DNA of 64,000 bases from Lachnospiraceae bacterium (GCA_015057005.1 SVFF01000006.1:62001-126000), one strand, 5' to 3'. Counted from the stretch's first letter, positions 1 to 8,410 are shown. Made by a program: numbers and translations. The notes: generated by a model not told the origin, from the letters alone.

Positions 1-1
1 A

Positions 2-460
2 ATAGACACATACTTAAACTGCGCAGAGGTATTTGCCTATCGCAGTACTTGTCTGAAGCGAAAGTACGGCGCGGTTATCGTAAAAGATGATGTGGTGATC
101 TCCACCGGGTATAACGGGGCGCCCAGAGGATTTGATAATTGCTGTGATCTGGGTACTTGCCCCAGGATTGACCGGAACATGCACCAGGGTGAGGATTACG
201 GCATCTGCCGCGCCATCCATGCGGAGGCCAATGCACTGCTGAATTGTTCCCGCCAGCAGACTATGGGCGCGGACTTGTATCTAGTAGGCATCAATCCCGC
301 AGATAATTCCATTCACCAGGCCAAACCATGTCCTATGTGCGCCAGAAGTACTATTCAGGCCGGGATTGATAAAGTCTACTTGCGGGTAGGAGAAGGAGCG
401 GAGAATTATATCGTGGTACCGGCTAAGGAGTTGGAGTGGGTGCAGGAAGTCAGGGATTAG
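2..460 (+). CDS. dCMP/cytidine deaminase family protein (5' end outside window)
   Basis: The reading frame is open from base 2, so the GTG at 92 in the ORF track is internal and the true start lies left of the window. About 152 residues are visible. The zinc-dependent deaminase signature is complete: HAEAN supplies the His ligand and catalytic Glu, and PCPMC supplies the two Cys ligands about 45 residues later. The flanking STGYNGAPRG block is typical of ComEB/dCMP deaminases, which convert dCMP to dUMP for dTMP synthesis. A ComEB-type protein of unknown substrate is the alternative. The C-terminus is intact. Confidence 0.9.
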   Translation: MDTYLNCAEVFAYRSTCLKRKYGAVIVKDDVVISTGYNGAPRGFDNCCDLGTCPRIDRNMHQGEDYGICRAIHAEANALLNCSRQQTMGADLYLVGINPADNSIHQAKPCPMCARSTIQAGIDKVYLRVGEGAENYIVVPAKELEWVQEVRD

Positions 461-522
461 TTTTTCGGTAGAAAAAGTGTGCAGCATAGGAACGAATGAT
501 AAGGAGTTAGGAGCAAAGCGTA

Positions 523-704
523 GTGGATGAAAGATTAAAAAGAATCCGTGAAAGTGAAAAGAAGTCTCATAAACTTAGAGTGTTGGATCTGGGATGCGGA
601 GTGGGCAGGAATCAATGGTTCAGGAACAGCAGTATGATATTCCCAGAGAATGGGGAATCAGTGCTTTGACGAGTAACGTGGTTACATTTGTTGCACGTAA
701 GTAG
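523..704 (+). pseudogene. Internally deleted class I SAM-dependent methyltransferase relic
   Basis: A GTG-initiated frame (523-669) encodes an N-terminal stretch with VLDLGCGVGRN, the glycine-rich SAM-binding motif I. It then runs out of frame. A second frame (615-704) overlaps it and encodes REWGISALTSNVV near its stop, which looks like a methyltransferase C-terminus. Most of the Rossmann domain between them is missing. I read this as a decayed methyltransferase with an internal deletion or frameshift. The C-terminal assignment is less certain than motif I. Confidence 0.55.
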
Positions 705-747
705 TAGTAAAAGTGCAAAATTTGCACTTGTATAGTGGCAAAGGTGA

Positions 748-787
748 AAAAAAGGAACCGGTTTCCAAAATAACCGATTCCTTTTTT
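748..787. terminator. Bidirectional intrinsic terminator
   Basis: An A-run, a GGAACCGGTT stem with one mismatch to its partner, a short loop and a T-run make a hairpin usable on both strands. It separates the methyltransferase relic from the convergent plsC gene. Confidence 0.7.
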
Positions 788-803
788 TATTTTGTATCCT
801 ATA

Positions 804-1544
804 TTACAAATCATACTTCTCTTTATTCTTAAAATAAGTCTCTGCAATGATCCCCTGCACATACTTGCCAATGGCCTTGCGGTTCTCCTTGTCCAGCTCA
901 TTCATGTAAACAGGCTTGCCGTATTCGATTACTACGGTGGTCTTTTTTATTTTGGGGAAGTGATCCTCAAAAATGTCGGCGGAGTTGACGATGGTCATGG
1001 GGATGATGGGGACGCCGCCCTTGTCTGCAATCTTGAAGCTGCCGTCGTGAAAAGGCAGGAAGGTGTCGGAGGTCTTGTTGCGGGTGCCCTCCGGGAAAAT
1101 GCAGATGGAGATACCGCTTTTGACTTTTTCGATTGCCTCCAGAATGGTCTTTAAGCCCTCCTTTATGTTGTCACGGTCAAGGAAGAGGCAGTGGAGATTG
1201 CGCATCCAGATATTCAGCAGGGGCCATTTCTCGTTTTCTTTCTTGGAAACGTAGCCGGTGAGGCGGGGAACTCTCGCATAAGTCAGGATGATGTCGAAAA
1301 AGCTGCGGTGGTTGGCCACATAAAGAACCGCTGTGTCAGTGGGGATATTTTCCTCGCCTAAGGCAATCACATTGGTGCCGCAGATCCAAATGAGAACCCG
1401 GAAGGCCCATTTGACGATGGCCAGGGAACTTTTGTCCTTCAGAGCGGGATTGAATTTGCCGATGATCCATTCCACGATCATAAGAGGTATGGACAGTACT
1501 AAAAAAGAAACAACCCAGGTGACACCAAAAATAAAACGAATCAT
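804..1544 (-). CDS. plsC: 1-acyl-sn-glycerol-3-phosphate acyltransferase
   Basis: This 246-residue protein transfers an acyl group to lysophosphatidic acid to make phosphatidic acid at the membrane. The acyltransferase motifs are clear: NHRSFFD (HX4D catalytic motif, about residue 78) and FPEGTRNK (motif III, glycerol-phosphate binding, about residue 150). The N-terminus has a hydrophobic anchor (VTWVVSFLVLSIPLMIVEWI). Length is normal for PlsC. It is monocistronic and convergent with the upstream relic. A second, more divergent PlsC-like gene lies at 27.4 kb. Confidence 0.9.
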   Translation of the reverse strand: MIRFIFGVTWVVSFLVLSIPLMIVEWIIGKFNPALKDKSSLAIVKWAFRVLIWICGTNVIALGEENIPTDTAVLYVANHRSFFDIILTYARVPRLTGYVSKKENEKWPLLNIWMRNLHCLFLDRDNIKEGLKTILEAIEKVKSGISICIFPEGTRNKTSDTFLPFHDGSFKIADKGGVPIIPMTIVNSADIFEDHFPKIKKTTVVIEYGKPVYMNELDKENRKAIGKYVQGIIAETYFKNKEKYDL

Positions 1545-1704
1545 ATTTACCTCTGTTTCTGCCGCAATTTACGGCTGATTATAATTAAGACACGGAAGTC
1601 ATTTGCTGCATGTTGGCAGACTCTCAAACAGTGTCAGTATAACATATTTTTTGTACAATGTACATATAATGAAGCAAAACAAGTGGCGTGGATTGTGAGA
1701 GAGA

Positions 1705-2151
1705 ATGGAGAGAAAAAGTAGAAAAAATCGGATTAGAACAGTGGGAAAGAGGCTGGCGGCAGCATTGATTGGGAGTGTGGTGCTGTTATTAATAACCGGA
1801 TGCAGTATGATGAGCGGGGAACGTGTAAAGCTGCGGGATTTGGAATTTACGGTGCTTGGAGAAGAGAAGATCCCGGAGGAATTGCTGACGATCATGAAGG
1901 AAAAGGGCGCTGAGTCTTTTCAGCTGATTTACAGCGATAACGAGTATCTGTACATCAGTATAGGGTATGGTGAACAGTCCACCGGCGGTTACAGCATCGC
2001 GGTGGAGGAACTGTATCTGACGGACAACGCCATCTATGTGCGTACCAGCCTGCTGGGACCCGATACTGACCTGCGGAGCAACGGGACGCCCTCCTACCCT
2101 TGTATTGTGATCAAGACAGAATATCTGGATAAGACGGTAATCTTTGAATAG
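1705..2151 (+). CDS. Small lipoprotein of unknown function
   Basis: The 148-residue product has a lipoprotein signal peptide: basic N-terminus, hydrophobic core IGSVVLLLIT, then a TGCS lipobox that places the lipidated Cys near residue 33. The mature part is acidic and about 115 residues long. I recognise no domain in it. It is probably anchored to the outer face of the membrane. A TATAAT-like box and a small TGTACA-type palindrome lie just upstream (about 1655-1671). Confidence 0.7.
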   Translation: MERKSRKNRIRTVGKRLAAALIGSVVLLLITGCSMMSGERVKLRDLEFTVLGEEKIPEELLTIMKEKGAESFQLIYSDNEYLYISIGYGEQSTGGYSIAVEELYLTDNAIYVRTSLLGPDTDLRSNGTPSYPCIVIKTEYLDKTVIFE

Positions 2152-2368
2152 AGGGAACGCGCTTTGTTTTGAATGGAGAACTTGGTGGAGTTTCTATTGA
2201 GCCGCAAACGGAAATGTGGTAAGATATACGCGAGCGGTCCACAAAGCGACGCGTGACAGCAGTTGGTTTTAGTCGTGATAACCGGCAAAACGTGCTGCGA
2301 AGAAACAGATAAGCACGCAGTGCGGTTTGTCGAGTGAGGACGCCAGCAAAAAAAACGGAGGTACACAA

Positions 2369-3661
2369 GTGTTACTGATCAAGAACGGATATATGATAGA
2401 CTCCAGATCAGGCCGTCAGGGAGAATATGACATCCTGATCGAGGATAAGAAGATCGTTAAGATTGCGGAGAGAGACGCTGCCGGAGAGCAGATTGGGGAG
2501 GCGGTCTGTGAAAAGGATTGCCAGGTGATCGATGCCGCAGGTCTGATCGTGGCACCGGGCCTTGTGGATGTGCATGTGCATTTCAGAGAGCCCGGATTTA
2601 CCCACAAGGAGGATATTGACACTGGAGCCAGGTCTGCCGCCAGAGGCGGTTTTACTACGGTAGTGCTGATGGCCAACACCAAGCCTGCTGTGGACAATCC
2701 TGAGACTCTGGAATATGTGATAAAGCGTGGACTGGAGACTCCCATCCATGTGACCACTTGTGCCAATGTGACCAAGGGCCTGGCAGGCAAAGAACTGGTG
2801 CCCATGAAGGAACTGGCGACCAAAGGCGCAGTGGGATTTACGGATGATGGTATTCCTATTATGGATGTAGAACTGGTACGCCGGGCAATGGAAGAGGCTG
2901 CGGCATTGGACATGCCCATCAGCTTCCACGAGGAAGATCCTGCGTATATTACCAATAACGGCATCAACCGTGGCAAGGCCAGCGAATTTTTCGGTATCGG
3001 CGGTTCGCCCAGAGAGGCGGAGATTACCCTGGTAGAGCGGGATCTGCAGATTGCGGTGGAGACAGGAGCCTGCATTAATATTCAGCATATCAGTACCAAG
3101 GAAGCTGTGGAACTGGTGAGACGGGCCAGGGAAAAATCCTCCAACATCCACGCAGAGGCCACTCCTCATCACTTCACTTTGACGGAAGAAGCAGCCATCA
3201 AATACGGCACTCTGGCCAAGATGAATCCTCCCCTCAGGGAAGAGGCGGACAGACTGGCGGTGATCGAAGGCCTGAAGGACGGCACCATCGATATCATTGC
3301 CACTGACCATGCCCCTCATACTGCAGAGGAGAAGGCAAAAGCCATCACTGATGCCCCCAGCGGCATCATCGGTCTGGAGACTGCCCTGCCCCTGGCAATC
3401 ACTTCCCTTGTGAAGGAAGGGCATCTGACCCTGGCGGAAGTGCTGCAGAAGATGAGCACCAATCCTGCTGCTATGTACCATCTGGATGCAGGTTACCTTG
3501 CAGAAGGCGGTCCCGCAGATCTGATCCTGATCGATCAGAATGCTGGACAGGTATTTACGGAGTATGCGTCCAAAGCCACCAACACTCCTTTTACCGGCTG
3601 GGAGCTTCAGGGAGTTGTGAAGAAGACGATTTGTGACGGGAATGTCATTTATGAGGCGTAA
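2369..3661 (+). CDS. pyrC: Dihydroorotase
   Basis: Catalyses cyclisation of carbamoyl-aspartate to dihydroorotate in de novo pyrimidine synthesis. HVHFREPG near residue 56 is the metal-binding HxH block of class I dihydroorotases, and TDHAPH is the C-terminal metal/active-site block. I choose the GTG at 2369 over the track start at 2327 because a GGAGG site ends 7 bases before it and family homology begins there. That gives 430 residues, normal for the family. It is followed by pyrK and pyrD, so this is a partial pyr operon; pyrB, pyrE and pyrF are not in the window. Confidence 0.95.
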   Translation: MLLIKNGYMIDSRSGRQGEYDILIEDKKIVKIAERDAAGEQIGEAVCEKDCQVIDAAGLIVAPGLVDVHVHFREPGFTHKEDIDTGARSAARGGFTTVVLMANTKPAVDNPETLEYVIKRGLETPIHVTTCANVTKGLAGKELVPMKELATKGAVGFTDDGIPIMDVELVRRAMEEAAALDMPISFHEEDPAYITNNGINRGKASEFFGIGGSPREAEITLVERDLQIAVETGACINIQHISTKEAVELVRRAREKSSNIHAEATPHHFTLTEEAAIKYGTLAKMNPPLREEADRLAVIEGLKDGTIDIIATDHAPHTAEEKAKAITDAPSGIIGLETALPLAITSLVKEGHLTLAEVLQKMSTNPAAMYHLDAGYLAEGGPADLILIDQNAGQVFTEYASKATNTPFTGWELQGVVKKTICDGNVIYEA

Positions 3662-3759
3662 CTTTATTGAATGCTGAAAAGCCACGCCCAATAAACAGTG
3701 AAACCAACGAAGAACGGTGAGACTGAGAAGGTAGAAATAAACAAGAAAGGAATCAAAAG

Positions 3760-4530
3760 ATGAAAGAGAAAGTGACAGCACTGGTGATTTCCCAGCAGGA
3801 AATTGCCGAAAACATTTTTGATATGTGGATTGAGACCAAGCTGGCTGCGGAAGCACATCCCGGACAGTTCATCGGTGTTTTCCCCAAGAATAAAAGCACC
3901 ATTTTGCCCAGACCAATCAGTATCTGTGAGGTAAATGAGGAGAAGACCGCCCTGCGTATCGTATACCGTATTGCCGGTCAGGGCACCAAGGAGTTTTCTT
4001 CCTACACAGCAGGTGACAAGGTAGATATCCTGGGTATTCTCGGAAACGGTTTCCCACTGGAGGCCGGCAAGGGCAAGAAGACTTTCCTGATGGGCGGCGG
4101 CATCGGTGTGCCCCCCATTCTGCAACTGGCTAAGGAACTGGATGCTGAGAAGCAGGTGGTAGTGGGATATCGTGACAACAATCTTTTCCTGAAAGAGGAT
4201 CTGGATAAATATGCATCCGTTTACGTGGCTACTGAGGACGGCAGCGTCGGCACCAAGGGAAATGTAATGGATGCCATCGCAGCCAATGCCCTGGACGCAG
4301 AAGTGATTTACGCATGCGGTCCCATGCCCATGCTGCGCGCTATCAAGAAATATGCAGAAGAGAAGGGAATCAAGGCTTATATCTCCCTGGAGGAGCACAT
4401 GGCCTGCGGCGTAGGCGCTTGCCTGGGCTGTGTGGTGAAGACCAAGGAAGTGGATCACCACTCCCATGTGAACAATGCAAGAATTTGTACCGATGGTCCT
4501 GTTTTTGATGCTGAGGAGGTAAATATCTGA
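3760..4530 (+). CDS. pyrK: Dihydroorotate dehydrogenase electron-transfer subunit
   Basis: FAD and [2Fe-2S] protein of 256 residues that passes electrons from PyrD to NAD+. The ferredoxin-reductase-like N-terminal half contains RPISIC (FAD binding). The GGGIGVPP loop marks the NAD-binding domain. The C-terminal Cys cluster (ACGVGACLGCVV followed by a later C) ligates the iron-sulfur centre. Its stop codon overlaps the pyrD start by one base (TGATG), indicating translational coupling. Confidence 0.95.
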   Translation: MKEKVTALVISQQEIAENIFDMWIETKLAAEAHPGQFIGVFPKNKSTILPRPISICEVNEEKTALRIVYRIAGQGTKEFSSYTAGDKVDILGILGNGFPLEAGKGKKTFLMGGGIGVPPILQLAKELDAEKQVVVGYRDNNLFLKEDLDKYASVYVATEDGSVGTKGNVMDAIAANALDAEVIYACGPMPMLRAIKKYAEEKGIKAYISLEEHMACGVGACLGCVVKTKEVDHHSHVNNARICTDGPVFDAEEVNI

Positions 4531-5435
4531 TGAATACAAAAGTGACAATCGCCGGAGTAGAATTAAAAAATCCCGTGATGACCGGTTCCGGTACCTTTGG
4601 TTCCGGTATGGAGTACGGTGAGTTTGTGGATCTGAATCAGCTTGGTGCTGTTGTGACCAAGGGTGTGGCAAATGTACCCTGGCCCGGCAACCCTACCCCC
4701 CGCGTGACTGAAGTGTACGGCGGTATGCTGAATGCCATCGGTCTGCAGAATCCCGGTATCGATGTGTTCATGGAGAGAGATATTCCTTTCCTGAAGCAGT
4801 ATGATACCAAGATCATTGTGAATGTATGTGGAAAAAGCGTAGAGGATTACGTGGAGGTTGTGGAAAAGCTGGGGGATTCCAAGGACGTGGCCATGCTGGA
4901 GATCAACGTGTCCTGCCCTAACGTCAAGGAAGGTGCCATTGCTTTCGGCCAGAAGGCTGACGCCCTCTACAATATTACTTCCGAGCTGAAAAAGCATGCA
5001 AAGCAGCCTATTATCATGAAGCTTTCTCCCAATGTGACCGATATCACCGAGATGGCAAGAGCCGCAGAGGCAGCAGGCGCTGATGCCCTGTCCCTGATCA
5101 ATACCATCACCGGTATGAAGATCGATATTCACAGAAGAAAATTTGCCCTGGCCAACAAGACAGGCGGCATGAGCGGCCCTGCCATCAAACCCGTGGCTGT
5201 GCGCATGGTTTACCAGACTGCCCAGGCAGTCAAGATCCCCATTATCGGCATGGGCGGTATCGCCACCGCTGAGGATGCTATTGAGTTCATCCTGGCCGGT
5301 GCCACTGCAGTCAGCGTAGGCGCCATGAACTTCGTAAATCCTTACACCACTGTGGAAGTAGTGAAGGGCATCGAAGATTACATGAGAAGATACAATGTAG
5401 AGAATCTGACTGATTTGATTGGAGCTGTACAGTAA
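4530..5435 (+). CDS. pyrD: Dihydroorotate dehydrogenase, class 1B catalytic subunit
   Basis: 301-residue FMN enzyme oxidising dihydroorotate to orotate as the PyrD(B)-PyrK heterotetramer. NVSCPNVKEG carries the active-site Cys typical of class 1B, and GMGGI near the C-terminus is the FMN phosphate loop. It overlaps pyrK by one base. The NAD-linked class 1B form fits an anaerobe. Confidence 0.95.
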   Translation: MNTKVTIAGVELKNPVMTGSGTFGSGMEYGEFVDLNQLGAVVTKGVANVPWPGNPTPRVTEVYGGMLNAIGLQNPGIDVFMERDIPFLKQYDTKIIVNVCGKSVEDYVEVVEKLGDSKDVAMLEINVSCPNVKEGAIAFGQKADALYNITSELKKHAKQPIIMKLSPNVTDITEMARAAEAAGADALSLINTITGMKIDIHRRKFALANKTGGMSGPAIKPVAVRMVYQTAQAVKIPIIGMGGIATAEDAIEFILAGATAVSVGAMNFVNPYTTVEVVKGIEDYMRRYNVENLTDLIGAVQ

Positions 5436-5516
5436 AAATAATGAATAGCCAGGAGCGAGAGCGTGTCGCGTGCAGGATATAGTGCCCTCACTCCGTCATA
5501 TTCCCCCACAGACCTT

Positions 5517-5546
5517 CATATATATACTTGTAGAAGTATATATATG
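5517..5546 (+). promoter_or_regulatory. Perfect 13-bp hairpin abutting the ribosome site of the SipL-like gene
   Basis: A 13-bp perfect inverted repeat (CATATATATACTT, GTAG loop, then its complement) ends on the first G of the GGAGG site at 5546-5550. If transcribed, it could hold the ribosome site partly closed, or stabilise the mRNA 5' end. There is no T-run, so it is not a terminator. Confidence 0.5.
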
Positions 5547-5557
5547 GAGGTTTTATT

Positions 5558-7108
5558 GTGGAACTGATTAAAAGGAATATACATATGGACCGCATACGCA
5601 CTGAGGCAATCAGTCAGATTACCCTGGAGGATGATGTGAACATTTCGGACAACAAGCCGGATGTGGATATGATAAATATGGAAAAGGGAGAAATCCTGAT
5701 CGACGAGGTGAAAGCAGGAGCGGATATGGTTCATATTCGGGGGCGGCTGTCCTTTTGCATCCTGTACTGTACCTCGGAGAAGGGAAGCAATCTGGCAGTG
5801 CTGGAAGGGAAAATTCCCTTTGAAGAAAAGTTGAATCTGCAGGGATGCACCGCTCAGGATGGGGTGACGGTAGACGGCAATGTTGAAGATTTACATATTG
5901 ATATCATCAATTCCAGGAAGCTCAGTGTACAATCGGTGGTGACCCTGCATGCACGGGTGGAGGAGCTTTACGATGAAGAAGTGCCCATCGCGCTGCATGG
6001 CGGCCAGGTAGTGGAATATAGGCAGATGCCCGTGGAACTGGTGCAGATTGCGGTCAATAAAAACGACATTTTCCGGGTAAAAGATGAATTGTCCCTACCC
6101 TCGGGATATCCCAATATTCTGCAGATTTTGTGGAGCAATGTGTCTCTTCGGGACGTGGAGTGGAAGGTGCTGAACGAGAAAATCGCCCTGAAAGGTGATG
6201 TTCAAGTGTTTGTATTGTATGAGGGGGAGGGGGAAAACCACCCCATACGGGCTTACGAGACGATCCTGCCTTTGAGTGGCACATTGGAATGTCACGGATG
6301 CCGTGAGGGAATGCTGCCGGATATTTCCTTTTGCTTAAGTCAGCAGGAATTTGCCGTGCGGCCTGACTTTGATGGAGAAGAGCGCAATATCGGTATGGAA
6401 CTGATGCTTGACATTCTCATTAAATTGTATGAGGAAGAACAGGTGGAGATCATCAGCGACATCTATGGAGTCAGCAAAGAGGTGGAGAGCACGGTGCGCA
6501 AAGCCAATCTGCGGCGTATTTTGTCCCATGTGACAGGCAAAACAAGGATTGCGGAGCAGGTACGGACTGGCGGGATTCCCATCCTGCAGCTGCTGCACAG
6601 CGAGGGCCAGGTGCTGCTGGACCACAAAAAGGTGGTGGAAAACGGTATCCTGCTGCAGGGCAGCTTGGCAGTAAAGGTCATGTACATTACCGGTGATGAC
6701 AAAAAGCCCTACGTGAGCACCAGGGTCGTGCTGCCCTATGAGTACACGTTGGAGGTGCCCGGGATTCGTCCGGAGGACCTGGGAAATGTCAGGATCGGTC
6801 TGGAAGTGCTGCAGGTCAATATGCTGGATGGAGAAGAACTGGCAGTCAAGGCCGTTCCGGTATTTAGTACTACCGTATTCCAAAATGTGCCCATTGGCCT
6901 CATCAGCCAGGTGAAGGTGGGGGATATCGACAGCGACAAACTCTCTAACCTGCCGGGCATGGTGATCTACATGGTGCAGCCGGGAGACAATCTGTGGAAC
7001 ATCGGAAAGCGGTATTATGTGCCGGTAAAGAGCCTGCGGGAATTGAATGGGCTGGGAAATGACGAACTGAAGACGGGGCAGAAACTGTTGATTGTGAAGG
7101 GGAGCTGA
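5558..7108 (+). CDS. DUF3794 (SPOCS) and LysM protein, SipL-like spore morphogenetic factor
   Basis: 516 residues from a GTG with a well-spaced GGAGG. The C-terminal 45 residues form one LysM domain (YMVQPGDNLWNIGKRY...), which binds peptidoglycan. The long N-terminal part has repeated beta-rich segments of the DUF3794/SPOCS type, with similar blocks near residues 30-130, 170-260 and 340-450. This is the architecture of SipL, the clostridial partner of SpoIVA in coat assembly, so I infer a role at the forespore surface in the mother cell. It is monocistronic; a terminator overlaps its stop codon. Confidence 0.85.
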   Translation: MELIKRNIHMDRIRTEAISQITLEDDVNISDNKPDVDMINMEKGEILIDEVKAGADMVHIRGRLSFCILYCTSEKGSNLAVLEGKIPFEEKLNLQGCTAQDGVTVDGNVEDLHIDIINSRKLSVQSVVTLHARVEELYDEEVPIALHGGQVVEYRQMPVELVQIAVNKNDIFRVKDELSLPSGYPNILQILWSNVSLRDVEWKVLNEKIALKGDVQVFVLYEGEGENHPIRAYETILPLSGTLECHGCREGMLPDISFCLSQQEFAVRPDFDGEERNIGMELMLDILIKLYEEEQVEIISDIYGVSKEVESTVRKANLRRILSHVTGKTRIAEQVRTGGIPILQLLHSEGQVLLDHKKVVENGILLQGSLAVKVMYITGDDKKPYVSTRVVLPYEYTLEVPGIRPEDLGNVRIGLEVLQVNMLDGEELAVKAVPVFSTTVFQNVPIGLISQVKVGDIDSDKLSNLPGMVIYMVQPGDNLWNIGKRYYVPVKSLRELNGLGNDELKTGQKLLIVKGS

Positions 7109-7121
7109 GGCTCCCCTTTTT
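7097..7121 (+). terminator. Intrinsic terminator of the SipL-like gene
   Basis: AAGGGGAGC stem with a TGAG loop and a T-run. The stop codon of the gene lies in the loop. Confidence 0.85.
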
Positions 7122-7180
7122 GGGGCCAATATGTCTCCGGCGAAAAGATTATCGGGAAAACATAAAGAAATAAACGGATG

Positions 7181-7209
7181 TTGTCTTGCGGCCCTTTGTG
7201 TGCTACACT
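7181..7209 (+). promoter_or_regulatory. Promoter of toxin mRNA, copy 1
   Basis: TTGTCT, 17-bp spacer, TACACT, with an extended -10 TGC. Transcription should start near 7216, at the GGGAAAACC arm. Confidence 0.7.
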
Positions 7210-7299
7210 TGTCCTATGGGAAAACCAGAGAGCTTGGCGGCTTACCCTCTTTTAACGGAGGGGCTAACCCTTCGGACGAAAGAAAGGAGGGCGTTGCAA

Positions 7300-7392
7300 A
7301 TGATTACATATTCTGATTTGATTCAGTTTTGTATATTCATTATCGCCCTTGTTGGTCTGTGTCATCAGATGTTCAAGGGAAAACGTAAATAG
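7300..7392 (+). CDS. 30-residue holin-like membrane toxin, copy 1
   Basis: ATG at 7300 has a strong AAAGGAGG ten bases upstream. The peptide MITYSDLIQFCIFIIALVGL... has one membrane segment (about residues 7-21) and a basic tail KGKRK, the form of the putative holin-like toxin (Hol_Tox) peptides of Firmicutes. The longer frames in the ORF track (7131 and 7186 starts) begin upstream of or inside the promoter and are not credible. The leader contains TACCCTCTTTT, which can pair with the AAAGGAGGG ribosome site, so translation may be self-inhibited. Confidence 0.75.
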   Translation: MITYSDLIQFCIFIIALVGLCHQMFKGKRK

Positions 7393-7419
7393 CCGCCATT
7401 ACCTGCAATAATGACGGCT
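7391..7419. terminator. Hairpin over toxin stop codon, copy 1 (shared 3' end)
   Basis: Perfect 11-bp stem AGCCGCCATTA with a 7-base loop; the AG of the TAG stop is in the stem. Read on the minus strand it is followed by a T-rich stretch, so it may end the antisense RNA as well as the sense mRNA. Confidence 0.55.
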
Positions 7420-7480
7420 AACTTAAAAAAGTATTAGCTGAAATTAGGGTAAGCCGCATCTCTGGTTTTCCCTTTTTCTA
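7395..7480 (-). ncRNA. Predicted antisense antitoxin RNA, copy 1
   Basis: Inferred from the minus-strand promoter at 7486-7514 and the stop-codon hairpin. It would be about 85-90 nt, starting near 7480 and overlapping the 3' part of the toxin transcript. No expression data are available; the ends are estimates. Confidence 0.5.
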
Positions 7481-7485
7481 TTTAT

Positions 7486-7514
7486 AGAATAGTCTATCTT
7501 TTAAACTTTGTCAA
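7486..7514 (-). promoter_or_regulatory. Antisense promoter, copy 1
   Basis: On the minus strand: TTGACA, exactly 17 bp, TATTCT. The same two hexamers with the same spacing occur in copy 2. Confidence 0.75.
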
Positions 7515-7572
7515 TGTTTATGTTTCTGTCCTTTTCTGAGTAAATATTTTTATTCCGGGTGTTGTAAATGAG

Positions 7573-7601
7573 TTGACGGTGTTGGAAATGTGTGTTATTA
7601 T
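7573..7601 (+). promoter_or_regulatory. Promoter of the DeoR-family regulator
   Basis: TTGACG, 17-bp spacer, TATTAT, 26 bases before the regulator start. Confidence 0.65.
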
Positions 7602-7627
7602 GTGGATATGGTTGGAGGTGATTGTGG

Positions 7628-8410
7628 GTGTTTGCGAAAGAAAGACAAGATCAAATCTGCGAATTGATCCAAAAACAGGGCAATGTGATCGTATCCGACT
7701 TGGTGGAACGGTTCGGGGTATCCATTGAGACAATCAGACGTGACTTGCTTTGCATGGAAGAAAACGGTCTGCTTGTCCGTGTACACGGCGGTGCCGTGAC
7801 GGCTTCGGAGATGAAGATTTACAATAGTCTCCCCCAGCGTAAACAGGAGCACAGTGATCAGAAACGTGAGCTGGCGAGACTGGCTGCAGAATTTGTCAGA
7901 GAGGGCGATTACATCGGTATCGATACCGGCAGTACCGCAGTGCCTTTTGCGGAAGCCTTGAAGGAAAAGTTCAAGAATCTGACAGTGATCACTCATTCAG
8001 CCGGTGTATTCGACATCCTGAAAGGGCACGAGAATTTCTCGGTGATCCTGTGCGGCGGCCATTACATGAGCAGCGAGAATGCTTTCTTTGGTGCGCTGAC
8101 GCTGGATATGCTGGATCATCTTCACATGCAGAAGGCTTTTATTTTCCCGTCTGCAGTTTCCTTGGAGTGCGGTATTTGTGAATATCAGCAGGAACTGTAC
8201 CTGATCCAGAAGAAAATGATGGAGTGTGCTGACAGCGTGTACATTCTGGCTGACAGCAGTAAGTTCGAGAAGCGGGCACTTTTGAAGCTGGATGATATGA
8301 AAGAGGAATATTTCTACATCACTGACAGTAATCTTACAGAAGAGAAGTCAAGGCTGTATAATGAAAAGGGCAGGAATGTAATCTGTGGAAAAGCTGCAGA
8401 AGAGGTCTGA
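7628..8410 (+). CDS. DeoR/GlpR-family transcriptional regulator
   Basis: 260 residues. An N-terminal winged helix (VSDLVERFGVSIETIRRDL, residues 20-40) binds DNA, and the C-terminal DeoRC sensor domain (YIGIDTGSTAVPFAEAL) binds a phosphorylated sugar or polyol. I choose GTG 7628, about 9 bases after GGAGG, rather than the TTG at 7622. It sits directly before the flavoprotein operon, which it probably controls; GlpR-like regulators commonly sense glycerol 3-phosphate. The bound ligand here is an inference. Confidence 0.85.
   Translation: MFAKERQDQICELIQKQGNVIVSDLVERFGVSIETIRRDLLCMEENGLLVRVHGGAVTASEMKIYNSLPQRKQEHSDQKRELARLAAEFVREGDYIGIDTGSTAVPFAEALKEKFKNLTVITHSAGVFDILKGHENFSVILCGGHYMSSENAFFGALTLDMLDHLHMQKAFIFPSAVSLECGICEYQQELYLIQKKMMECADSVYILADSSKFEKRALLKLDDMKEEYFYITDSNLTEEKSRLYNEKGRNVICGKAAEEV

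Larger units (their letters stand above)
7218..7472. repeat. Long outer inverted repeat of module copy 1
   Basis: The arm at 7218-7246 (GGGAAAACCAGAG then GCGGCTTACCCT) is the reverse complement of 7446-7472, apart from a few bases. A sense transcript reaching the right arm could pair its 5' and 3' ends. The antisense RNA would begin with nearly the same sequence as the sense RNA. Confidence 0.75.
7147..7515. repeat. Small-toxin module, copy 1
   Basis: A ~370-bp unit repeated with high identity at 11605-11972. In order it holds a forward promoter, an outer inverted-repeat arm, the leader, a 30-codon toxin-like ORF, a hairpin over the stop codon, the second outer arm, and a reverse promoter. 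Both promoters keep their hexamers and 17-bp spacing between copies, while the forward spacer sequence has diverged. That pattern argues for selection on both promoters. It looks like a type I toxin-antitoxin locus. Confidence 0.75.

Noticed and set aside
2408-3856. 482-aa minus-strand ORF over pyrC
   Set aside because: Shadow of pyrC; His/Cys-rich composition with no recognisable domain. The same applies to long antisense ORFs over asnS, hydB, the recombinase-side genes and others.
7131-7316. 61- and 68-aa ORFs spanning the toxin promoter (7131 and 7186 starts)
   Set aside because: They cross the promoter hexamers; the conserved unit between the two copies is only the 30-codon frame with the strong ribosome site.
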